In this document: in pieces, positions 9,936 to 17,166 of the stretch
How positions within the stretch are numbered: position 1 is the first letter of the stretch
Layout of the letters: every line of letters starts with the position of its first letter
Origin: Pseudomonas sp. URIL14HWK12:I12
GTDB lineage: Bacteria; Pseudomonadota; Gammaproteobacteria; Pseudomonadales; Pseudomonadaceae
DNA: 64,000 nt
Direction of reading: 5' to 3'
Assembly (NCBI RefSeq): GCF_003097135.1
Contig: NZ_QEQL01000003.1
Coordinates: 496,001-560,000 of the forward strand
Notes under the pieces: model-generated
Database searches by the model: none
Told to the model about the DNA's origin: nothing
Seen by the model: the letters and a program-made list of their open reading frames with translations, nothing else
Program-made: the position numbers and the translations under genes

Positions 9936-11044
9936 GCGATCTCCTTGGCCGCAGCCGGGTGAACGTTGGAATGGAGTGCCTTGCCCGGCTGCCCGAGCAA
10001 GGTGTCGAGGTGGTCGCTGATGCGCTGGGCCGAGGTTTGCCAGCTGAACCGTGCCACGTTATGCCGGCCCAGTTGGCGCAGGTGTTGGCCGATGCGGGGG
10101 TCTTCCAGCACCAGGCGCATGGCACCGGTCATCTGTTGGGTGTCCAGAGGGTCGAAATACAGCGCGCTTTCCTGCAACACCTCGGGGATGGACGCGGCGT
10201 TGGCCGCCAGCACCGGGCAATCGCACGCTTGGGCTTCCAGCGGCGGAATGCCAAAGCCTTCATAGAGGGAGGGGAACAGAAACGCACTGGCGCTCTGGTA
10301 CTGGGCGATCAGCTCGGCGTCGCTCAGGCGGCCGAGGAAACGGATGCGGGTATCGCCCTTGGCCTGCTGGGCGAGGCTGTCGTCGGCAAAGATGCCGTTG
10401 GCGCCACCGACGATCCGCAATTGCACGTCGTCGTGGCCCTCCAGCGCCAGGAAAGCCTGGATCAACCGGGCAAAGTTCTTGTGGGCGCTGGGGGAAGACA
10501 CCGCCAACAGGTAGCGCGTGGTGGCAGCCGACGGCTCGGCGGGCCTGAAGCTGCCTGCCACCGCATTGGGCACTACCAGAATGCGCTCGGTGGGGTAGTG
10601 GTAGAACTGGCTGATTTCACGGCGCGAGAACTGGCTGACGGTGATCAGCCCCCGGGCGCTGCGCAGCATCAATGGGGTCATCCAGCGGTAGGCCAGGCGA
10701 AAGGCACGGCTGTAGCTTTCCGGGTGGCGCACGTAGGTGATGTCGTGGTGTGTGGCCAACTGGTTGCGGTAGAACAACGGCGCAGTGGCGCCCAGCGAGA
10801 GCAGCAACGGGTGGCCATGGCTGGCCAGGTACCGTGGCAGGTCCCATTGTTCCCAGCGGTGGCCGCCATGGCTGCCGATCACTTCGGCGCCCAACGCTGC
10901 GGCCGAGGCCTGCATGCGGATGCCGGGCGGGCAGACGAACCGCAGGTCACTGCGCAGTTCGCGCAGGGCCAGGCAGATCTGCTCGGCGAAGCGCTGCACG
11001 CCGCGCAGCTCCTGGGTCAGAAAACGAGCATTGACGATGATCAT
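9932..11044 (-). CDS. GT4 family glycosyltransferase
   Basis: GT-B fold enzyme of 370 aa. Features are the start MIIVNARFLTQELRGVQRFA, the acceptor-side segment HDITYVRHPESYSRAFR, SQFSRREI in the linker, and the EX7E motif EGFGIPPLE near residue 280 in FPSLYEGFGIPPLEAQA. ATG ATC ATC at 11044 is chosen because it fits the fold; the frame is open upstream into the previous gene. It starts 4 nt after the glycoside hydrolase stop and overlaps the next glycosyltransferase by 4 bp. Sugar specificity unknown. Confidence 0.92.
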   Translation of the reverse strand: MIIVNARFLTQELRGVQRFAEQICLALRELRSDLRFVCPPGIRMQASAAALGAEVIGSHGGHRWEQWDLPRYLASHGHPLLLSLGATAPLFYRNQLATHHDITYVRHPESYSRAFRLAYRWMTPLMLRSARGLITVSQFSRREISQFYHYPTERILVVPNAVAGSFRPAEPSAATTRYLLAVSSPSAHKNFARLIQAFLALEGHDDVQLRIVGGANGIFADDSLAQQAKGDTRIRFLGRLSDAELIAQYQSASAFLFPSLYEGFGIPPLEAQACDCPVLAANAASIPEVLQESALYFDPLDTQQMTGAMRLVLEDPRIGQHLRQLGRHNVARFSWQTSAQRISDHLDTLLGQPGKALHSNVHPAAAKEIA

Positions 11045-11048
11045 CGTG

Positions 11049-12374
11049 TCAGTCCTGCGCAGCGTCGAAAGGCAGACCACGGGCATCGCCCAGGTCGATC
11101 ACAAGCGGGAAACCGGTCAACGGCACGCTCGCCTGGCAGCGGCCGGCGGTGCATTCCCATTGGCTGGCAATGGGGCGGTAGCCCTGTTCGGGCGTGGCAA
11201 GGTCCAGGGCTTTGAGCGGCCCGGGTTGGCCGCCCTCTACGCGCACCGTGAGTGAGGTGTCGGAGCCGTCGGCCCAGACTGCCAGCCGTTGATGGCCGCC
11301 CTCGCTCAGCAGCACGGCCCAAGGCCCGCCCAGCAGGCTGCCAGCGGCTTCGAATTGGCCGCCCGCTACCTGCGGGGCGATGGCCTTGAGCACGTTGAAG
11401 GCGGGCTTGGGCGAAAGGTCAGGGTTGAGCAAGCCGAAGTGGTGCTCCTGCTCGGCCGGGTCGGTGCCATCGTCGATCAGGTCGTACCACCACATGCCCT
11501 TTATCGCCGGCAGCGTGCGAGCCAGCAAGAAACTGCGCGCCAGAAACGCCGCCTGAGTGCTTTGGCTGACCCCGCACGGGTGTCTGTCGCCTGTGCTGTG
11601 CCAGCCCATCTCGGTGAGGTACAGCGGCACCGGCTTGCCAGCCTCGGCGTCGAAGCGCGCCGACAGCTTGCGCAACCAGCCGATCCAGTGCTCGGGCTTG
11701 TAGCCGTTGTCGGATTTCTCACAGTGCACATAGGGGTGCAGCGACAGGCCGTCAGCATGGTTCATCACCCCGCCTTGCAGCAGGCGATCGGCGAAACCTG
11801 CCTTGATGCCTTCGGCGGTGATCGCCCCGGCCAGTACCTTGGCCTCCGGCGCTTGGGCGCGCACCACCGGGGCGGCCAGCTCAACCAGCTTGAGGTAACT
11901 CTTGCTGTCGCCTTCCAGGCCAAAGCGCGGCTTGGCGATGTCCCATTCGTTGTAGATTTCCCAATAGTCGACCCGGCCTTTCAACTGCTGGGTCACGAAG
12001 GCGGTATAGCCCAGAAACCCACCGCGTACGCTCTCGAACGCCGGCTTGGCGTTGTTGTTGTAGGCGCTGTTGCCGTAGCCAAGAATCAGCACGGTGCTCA
12101 TCCCCAACGGCTGTAGGGCGTTCAGGTAGCGGCCCCACGCCGGGGGTACGCCCAATTGGTTTTTCTGGCGCTCCACATGGCCCCACCAGGCATCGTCGCG
12201 CACCGAGCCGATCCCGGCTTCGTGCGCCTTGGCCAGTGCCGGGCGTACATCGGTCTCGGCGTTGAGCAAGTGGGTGCCCACGCCCACGATGAAAGCAGGG
12301 GCTTGGGCCTGGGCGTGCGCACACCAGGCCACGCACAGGGCCGCGCTCAAGGCGCGCCAGTCAAATGCGCCCAT
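11049..12374 (-). CDS. PslG-like secreted glycoside hydrolase of the exopolysaccharide operon
   Basis: Secreted or periplasmic (beta/alpha)8 glycoside hydrolase, 441 aa, close to the 442 aa of P. aeruginosa PslG. A signal peptide (ALCVAWCAHAQAQA, cleavage near residue 24-26) is followed by the clan GH-A barrel. The likely acid/base is Glu143 in IYNEWDIA and the likely nucleophile Glu255 in LYLTEMGWHS. The barrel motif is N-E-W rather than the commoner N-E-P. A beta-sandwich-like tail follows from about residue 350. PslG cleaves Psl within the periplasm and affects secretion and biofilm dispersal; a similar endoglycosidase role on this polymer is inferred from context. It overlaps the polymerase gene by 14 bp. 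Confidence 0.85.
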   Translation of the reverse strand: MGAFDWRALSAALCVAWCAHAQAQAPAFIVGVGTHLLNAETDVRPALAKAHEAGIGSVRDDAWWGHVERQKNQLGVPPAWGRYLNALQPLGMSTVLILGYGNSAYNNNAKPAFESVRGGFLGYTAFVTQQLKGRVDYWEIYNEWDIAKPRFGLEGDSKSYLKLVELAAPVVRAQAPEAKVLAGAITAEGIKAGFADRLLQGGVMNHADGLSLHPYVHCEKSDNGYKPEHWIGWLRKLSARFDAEAGKPVPLYLTEMGWHSTGDRHPCGVSQSTQAAFLARSFLLARTLPAIKGMWWYDLIDDGTDPAEQEHHFGLLNPDLSPKPAFNVLKAIAPQVAGGQFEAAGSLLGGPWAVLLSEGGHQRLAVWADGSDTSLTVRVEGGQPGPLKALDLATPEQGYRPIASQWECTAGRCQASVPLTGFPLVIDLGDARGLPFDAAQD

Positions 12375-13671
12375 GGCCGGCCTCCCGTGCGGTAACAGGC
12401 AAGGGGGCCGCTGCAGGCATCGCCGAGCGCAACAGCACATGCGACACGGCCATGCCCAGGAACAGGTTGCTCAGCGACAACTCGAGCACGTCGGTGGTCC
12501 AGCTCACCAGCACATTGCAAAAGGTGATGGTCAGGTACGCCACGGCTGCCGGTGCGCGCTTGCGCAGCAGCTCAAGCATCAGCGGCAGCACCGCCACGTA
12601 CAGCGCGATGCCCGCCAGGCCGAAGGCCGCCCACAGGTACAGCACGGTGTTGTCGCAGATCGCCGGGCCGCTGGCGCCGTACACCGGAAACAGCGAAACG
12701 CTGCTGCCGACCAGGCCAAAACCTGCGCCAAACAGCGACCAGTCCAGCCCCAGTTCACTCATTTGCTGATAAACGTTGGGCCAGGTGTTCACCAGGCGGT
12801 CGTAGAACGAGGCCAGCACCGAGGTGCCGTGGGCCTGAAGCGGGTCGAAGTCGAGGGTGAGCCCCATCACCGGCAGGGCCACGCCGATGCCCACGACCAC
12901 GCACAGCGCCAGCCGGCTGAGCAGTGGTGCGCGTAGCAGCGGCAGCAATAGCAGGGTGAAGAAGAATGCCGCGGCCGTGGACTTGTTGGTGGTCATGTAG
13001 ACCGCGCCCAGGCTGGCGCCGAACAGCACCGCGAGCTTGAGCCAGGAGCGGGTCCAGGCGCTCAGGTACAGCGCCATGATGGCGATGATCATCGCCGCCA
13101 TGGTCGATTGACGCGTGAAGCCAGCCAGGCGGTCGTCATCGCCGGTGGTCCAGGCGGTGTTGCCCTTGAGCTCGGTGTCGCCGAGGTTGTAGCTGTAGCC
13201 CTTCCACGGCACCACCGAGTAGCGGTCCAGCAGCAGGCCGAGGATCGACGCCAGCAGGCACAGCCCGATGACCCAGGCCAGCAGGCGCTTGCGGTGCTCC
13301 AGGTGCACCCCGCAGACCATACCGAACAGCAACGGGCTGTACATGAACAGGCTGAACAGCACGTTCTCCGGCGCCGCCCCGTGCAGCATCGCCAGCACGC
13401 TGGATGCGGCCAGGCCCAGCAGCGCGACCCAGAAGGTGCGGCTGACCTTTACCCGGAGCAGCTCCAGGGCGAACATCGTCGAGCACAGTGCTTTGGGCAG
13501 GTACATCAACGGCGCCAGGTGTGCCTGGTCCAGGTAGTAGCGCAGTGCCCCGGAAAAGGTTTCGGTCACGATCAGGCTGATGGCGGTCCACACCATCAAT
13601 GTCGAGACGTGCACGCTCAGCCACGGCCGGGCTGCCGGCTTAGAGGCTGCGTAGGGCAAGGTCATTGTCAT
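12361..13671 (-). CDS. Wzy/O-antigen-ligase-like polysaccharide polymerase
   Basis: Polytopic inner-membrane protein, 436 aa, with about ten to twelve hydrophobic segments and a large periplasmic loop containing YNLGDTELKGNTAWTTGDDDRLAGFTRQS (located at about residues 160-190; reading cited for position only). Membrane topology, size and position among glycosyltransferases suggest the polymerase (Wzy) or an O-antigen-ligase family protein (Wzy_C-like loop). ATG at 13671 gives the first hydrophobic helix (LSVHVSTLMVWTAISLIV) in a normal place; a second ATG two codons later is possible. It overlaps the preceding GT4 gene by 32 bp and the hydrolase gene by 14 bp. Confidence 0.82.
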   Translation of the reverse strand: MTMTLPYAASKPAARPWLSVHVSTLMVWTAISLIVTETFSGALRYYLDQAHLAPLMYLPKALCSTMFALELLRVKVSRTFWVALLGLAASSVLAMLHGAAPENVLFSLFMYSPLLFGMVCGVHLEHRKRLLAWVIGLCLLASILGLLLDRYSVVPWKGYSYNLGDTELKGNTAWTTGDDDRLAGFTRQSTMAAMIIAIMALYLSAWTRSWLKLAVLFGASLGAVYMTTNKSTAAAFFFTLLLLPLLRAPLLSRLALCVVVGIGVALPVMGLTLDFDPLQAHGTSVLASFYDRLVNTWPNVYQQMSELGLDWSLFGAGFGLVGSSVSLFPVYGASGPAICDNTVLYLWAAFGLAGIALYVAVLPLMLELLRKRAPAAVAYLTITFCNVLVSWTTDVLELSLSNLFLGMAVSHVLLRSAMPAAAPLPVTAREAGHGRI

Positions 13672-14887
13672 GGCGTGGGCTTCGTTGTTCGAGAACCTTT
13701 CGGAAGAGTTGCTGGTATTGCTCGAGCATTGCGTCCTGGTCCTGGAAGCGCTCGACGCTGGCGCGGGCCTGGCTGGCCAGACGGTCGCGCAGCATCGGCG
13801 CCTGCCACAGCCGGCGCATGGCCTGGCCGAGGCTTGCCGGGTCATCGGGGTCGCAGATCAGGCCGTTGATGCCATCGCGAATGATCTCCGGCAGGCCACC
13901 GCGCTGGCTGGCAATCACCGGCAGCGCATGGCTGCAAGCCTCCACCGCCACCAGGCCGAACGGCTCGTTCCAGATCGAGGGCACCACCGCGACGTCGATC
14001 TGGCGGTAGAAGGTGTCGGCCGACTGGTAGCCGAGGAACTGGATGTTCGGCGCGCCGTCTGCCAGGGCATGCAATTCGCGTTCGTAATCCTGCTGGCCCC
14101 GGCCGGCAATGCTCAGGGTTGCCGGGAAGGGCAACTGGCGGAACTGCTGGATCAGCCAGCGCAGGCCTTTCTGCTCCGACAGCGTGCCGATGAAGCCGAA
14201 ACGCAGCGGCTGGCCCAGTTCTCGTGGGGCCTCGGCGCCCAGGCCCAACCAGTCATCGGCCGGCGGCGTGGCGCTGTAGATCACCTGGGCGTGGGCACCG
14301 CGGAAATAACGCTGGCTACGCAGGCGCTCAAGCAGGTAATTGCTCACGCCTACCACCGCATCGACCTTGGCCGAGCGCTCGGCGTGGCCCTGGCGGAAGC
14401 TTCGGCACAGCGCACAGGGGGCAGCGCAAGGGCTCTGCTTCTTGAACATGTTGCTGCCCGGGCACATCAGGTACAGGTCATGCAGCACCTGCACCACCGG
14501 CAACCCGGCTTTGTGCACCTGGTCCCACGCCGCGACCGACCAGCCGGCCAGGTTATGGCACACCACCAGCTCAACGGCTTCTCGCTCGATAACCTCCGCG
14601 ATGAAGCGGTTCATGCCGCTGTTGTAGCGGTCGCGCAGGTGCCAGCCCAGGCGGGCGAGCGCCCCGGGGCGCTGTTCGCTGTAATGCCAGTAGGTGTTGA
14701 GCAGGCCGGCACGGTACACCTTGACGCCACGCACCTCGGTGATCGCCAGGCCCGGCTGCGGCCCGGTGGCCAGCACCACTACCTCATCGCCACGGGCTTG
14801 CAGGCCCTCGACGGTGCGCTGCAGCACCACCTCGGCACCGCCGCCCACATGGGGGGAATACAGGCTGCTCAGGAACAGGATCTTCAT
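13640..14887 (-). CDS. GT4 family glycosyltransferase
   Basis: GT-B glycosyltransferase, 415 aa. The N-terminal Gly-rich loop is SSLYSPHVGGGAEVVLQ. Between residues about 130 and 160 is a Cys-rich insert (MCPGSNMFKKQSPCAAPCALC) seen in a subgroup of GT4 enzymes, possibly metal binding. The EX7E motif is EPFGLVAVE near residue 325. The start at 14887 overlaps the upstream GT2 stop by 4 bp (ATGA). The 3' end overlaps the polymerase gene by 32 bp. Substrate unknown. Confidence 0.92.
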   Translation of the reverse strand: MKILFLSSLYSPHVGGGAEVVLQRTVEGLQARGDEVVVLATGPQPGLAITEVRGVKVYRAGLLNTYWHYSEQRPGALARLGWHLRDRYNSGMNRFIAEVIEREAVELVVCHNLAGWSVAAWDQVHKAGLPVVQVLHDLYLMCPGSNMFKKQSPCAAPCALCRSFRQGHAERSAKVDAVVGVSNYLLERLRSQRYFRGAHAQVIYSATPPADDWLGLGAEAPRELGQPLRFGFIGTLSEQKGLRWLIQQFRQLPFPATLSIAGRGQQDYERELHALADGAPNIQFLGYQSADTFYRQIDVAVVPSIWNEPFGLVAVEACSHALPVIASQRGGLPEIIRDGINGLICDPDDPASLGQAMRRLWQAPMLRDRLASQARASVERFQDQDAMLEQYQQLFRKVLEQRSPRHDNDLALRSL

Positions 14888-15885
14888 AGCGCAAAGGCCT
14901 TGTGAACACCCAGGCGCCCGGCTTCGCCGTCGCGCATGGCTTGCTCGATCAGTTGCAGGCGAGGGCCGGTGCCCTGGCGGCGCGCCACCTGGCGCAACAG
15001 GAACAGGAACAGCCCGCGGTTGAGGCGATACAGCCAGCGCTGGCCGGCCCAGACATGCTTGTCGAACCAGGCCTGGTTGCGCGCGGTGTAGTAGGCGCGC
15101 AGGTCGGAGCCACCGAGCAGGAAAGTCTCGTAGATGTTGCGGGTGCGCGCCTTGGTGTTCCACGACTCTTCCTGGTCGTCGAGCAGGGCGCCGGTCACCA
15201 GGGTGATCTGCCCACCCTGTGCGGTGATGCGCCAGGTGTACTCGGTGTCATCGGCGTACAGCACCATTTCCGAGCGCGGCAGGCCGATCTTGCGGTAGAG
15301 GCTGGCATGGGCCAGCAGGCCGCCGTAGGTGGTGAAGGGCAGGCGTACCTGGGGGGCCGGCACGGCTTTGGGCTGTGGGCGGCCGAACGGCAACCGGCGC
15401 CAGATCTTGTAGGGCAGTTGCAGGATGTGAAAGCCAAAGCAGCTCGAGCGCCACTGCACGGCGAAGGCCCGAGGCACGCCGGCGGCGAAGTCGGCCTGAT
15501 GGCCGGGGCGGAAACCGATCACCGCAGCGTTTTCCAGGCCAAGCTGTGCCTGGCGCTCGGCCAGGCACTGGTGCAGGCGCTCGATGCTGCCGCTGGTGGG
15601 CGCGTTGTCGTCGTCCATCAGCCAGATGTGCTCGGCTCCGGCGTTCAAGGCCGCTTCGATGCCCACCCGGTAGCCATGGGCGGAGCCGGTGTTTTCAGCC
15701 AGCGGCACGACTTCGACCTGGCCGGGCCATTGCCGGGCCAGGCTGGGCAGGTCGGCGGTGGCCGCGTTGCTGACCACGATCACGCGGTCGATGAAGGGGC
15801 TCTGCAGTGAGCGTTCGATCAGGGTGCGCAGGTAGGCCGCGCGGTCGCCGTAGGTCAGGGTCACCAGAGTGGTTCGGGCATTCAT
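14884..15885 (-). CDS. GT2 family glycosyltransferase (GlfT-like)
   Basis: GT-A fold inverting glycosyltransferase, 333 aa. The N-terminal strand VTLTYGDRAAYL and the metal-binding DDD in HIWLMDDDNAP (near residue 95) are visible, with a later acid in YADDTEYTWR that may be the catalytic base region. The sequence resembles galactofuranosyl/rhamnosyl-transferase type GT2 enzymes, but the donor cannot be assigned. It starts 12 nt after the rfaH-like gene and overlaps the next GT4 by 4 bp. Confidence 0.9.
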   Translation of the reverse strand: MNARTTLVTLTYGDRAAYLRTLIERSLQSPFIDRVIVVSNAATADLPSLARQWPGQVEVVPLAENTGSAHGYRVGIEAALNAGAEHIWLMDDDNAPTSGSIERLHQCLAERQAQLGLENAAVIGFRPGHQADFAAGVPRAFAVQWRSSCFGFHILQLPYKIWRRLPFGRPQPKAVPAPQVRLPFTTYGGLLAHASLYRKIGLPRSEMVLYADDTEYTWRITAQGGQITLVTGALLDDQEESWNTKARTRNIYETFLLGGSDLRAYYTARNQAWFDKHVWAGQRWLYRLNRGLFLFLLRQVARRQGTGPRLQLIEQAMRDGEAGRLGVHKAFAL

Positions 15886-15897
15886 GCTGGGGTCCTT

Positions 15898-16383
15898 TCA
15901 GCAGGCGGTAGCGAGGCGAGTGAGGCGCTCGCGCGGTAGGCTTACGCGCTGCTGGCGTTGCAGCAGGTTGAGCAGGATCATCGCGCGCTGGTCGCCGTCG
16001 TTGCACAGGAAGATCGCCTGCAGCTCCCCGCTACCGGCCTGCACCCGCACGGGCTCGCCTGCACGCAGTGGCGGCTGCCCGGCCAGGCGCTGGCGTACTT
16101 GCTCGACCAGCGCTTCAGGTACCGCGCACGGTGCCGGGCCGAATGCCACGACTCGGGCCACACCCCGGGTCGAGCGAATCGGGAACCAGCTGTCGGTGGG
16201 CGCCATGCGCAGGAACAGGTAACCGGGGAACAACGCCTGCTCGGCGCCCTTGGCGTCTGCCTTCACCGGGCGGTAGCACTCCAGGTGCTGGCGCCGCAGA
16301 TGTTCCTCGGCACGTGCTTCTTGGCGGGCCTTGGTCTGGATGAGGTACCACTGGGGCTCGGCAAAGCGGGTGAAGGCATTCAT
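15898..16383 (-). CDS. rfaH: RfaH-like transcription antiterminator (NusG family)
   Basis: Specialised NusG paralogue, 161 aa. The NGN domain begins EPQWYLIQTKARQEARAEEHL and contains LFPGYLFLRM and STRGVARVVAFG; the C-terminal part has GELQAIF and DGDQRAMILLNLLQR, closely like E. coli RfaH. RfaH proteins load on RNA polymerase paused at an ops element and suppress polarity in long surface-polysaccharide operons. Being encoded inside a 16-kb operon suggests a dedicated copy. ATG at 16383 (with AGAGGA upstream) is preferred to an in-frame TTG at 16416. No canonical ops (GGCGGTAGnnT) was found in the minus-strand leader. Confidence 0.93.
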   Translation of the reverse strand: MNAFTRFAEPQWYLIQTKARQEARAEEHLRRQHLECYRPVKADAKGAEQALFPGYLFLRMAPTDSWFPIRSTRGVARVVAFGPAPCAVPEALVEQVRQRLAGQPPLRAGEPVRVQAGSGELQAIFLCNDGDQRAMILLNLLQRQQRVSLPRERLTRLATAC

Positions 16384-16412
16384 GGTCGCGATCCTCTGCA
16401 ACGTAATGGGCG

Positions 16413-17150
16413 TCAAGCCACGTAGCCGGTGGCGGCGCGGGCCGGCACGCGGGTGAAATCAGGCAGCCAGGCGCGGATGCGCTCAGCCGGGTTGAACATC
16501 AGCACGTCGATGATCGACAGGCTCGGCACAAAGGGTTCGCGCAATTGGGGGTAAACCACCGGGTTCATGCGGTGAAATTCCAGGCTCATGCCGGCGGCTG
16601 CGAAGTAGTCGGGGTCGTACAGGTCCAGGCCGCCGATGGGGTTCAGGTAATGGCTGCCGCCCACGCATTGCAGCGTACGGATCACCCGGTGCTGTTTGTC
16701 GGTGACCGCGCCCACGGGCAGGGCCGAGGCCACCACGATCGGCGTGTCGATCTGCAGGTAGGCGCACAGCCCGCGCAGTGTGTGACCCAGGTAGCGCGCC
16801 AGGTTTTGCTGAGGGTGCAGCAACAGCGGTTCGAGCAGCGCAATAACCTGTTTGCAGTAGGGCGCGCGGGCGTAATGCAGGCCCAGCGTGCGCAGCAATT
16901 TGCCCATGGCCGCCTCGGCGTCGCCGGCCAACTCGCGTTGGTTGATCGCCAGGCCGTGGGGCGCCTTTCTCAAGGGCAGGCTGATGATTTGAGGCTCGCC
17001 GTTGCACAGGATGCGGTTGCGGTTGATCCAGCCGTCTTTGACGTACTGCAGGTCATCGCCCAGCACGAACACGTCGGCAGCGGCGATCAGCTGAAAGTAC
17101 CCTAGGTAGGGGAACCAATAGGGCTGCATCATCGCGACGGTATGGGTCAT
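16413..17150 (-). CDS. WbqC-like family protein
   Basis: Protein of 245 aa in the WbqC-like family. The start VAMMQPYWFPYLGYFQLIA and the segment DDLQYVKDGWINRNRI are characteristic, and the C-terminus holds SIIDVLMFN. WbqC-like proteins are found in O-antigen and capsule clusters near DegT aminotransferases. Their chemistry is not firmly settled and an acyl- or glycine-transfer role on amino sugars has been proposed, so no activity is claimed. The ATG at 17150 has an AAGGAG site 8 nt upstream; an upstream in-frame start overlapping wzc is less likely. It begins 16 nt after wzc. Confidence 0.88.
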   Translation of the reverse strand: MTHTVAMMQPYWFPYLGYFQLIAAADVFVLGDDLQYVKDGWINRNRILCNGEPQIISLPLRKAPHGLAINQRELAGDAEAAMGKLLRTLGLHYARAPYCKQVIALLEPLLLHPQQNLARYLGHTLRGLCAYLQIDTPIVVASALPVGAVTDKQHRVIRTLQCVGGSHYLNPIGGLDLYDPDYFAAAGMSLEFHRMNPVVYPQLREPFVPSLSIIDVLMFNPAERIRAWLPDFTRVPARAATGYVA

Positions 17151-17166
17151 GGCCTGGGCTCCTTGC

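Noticed and set aside
15901..15910. GGCGGTAGCG, resembling an ops element next to the rfaH-like gene
   Set aside because: It is on the plus strand, opposite to transcription of the operon, and lies in the coding end of the gene.
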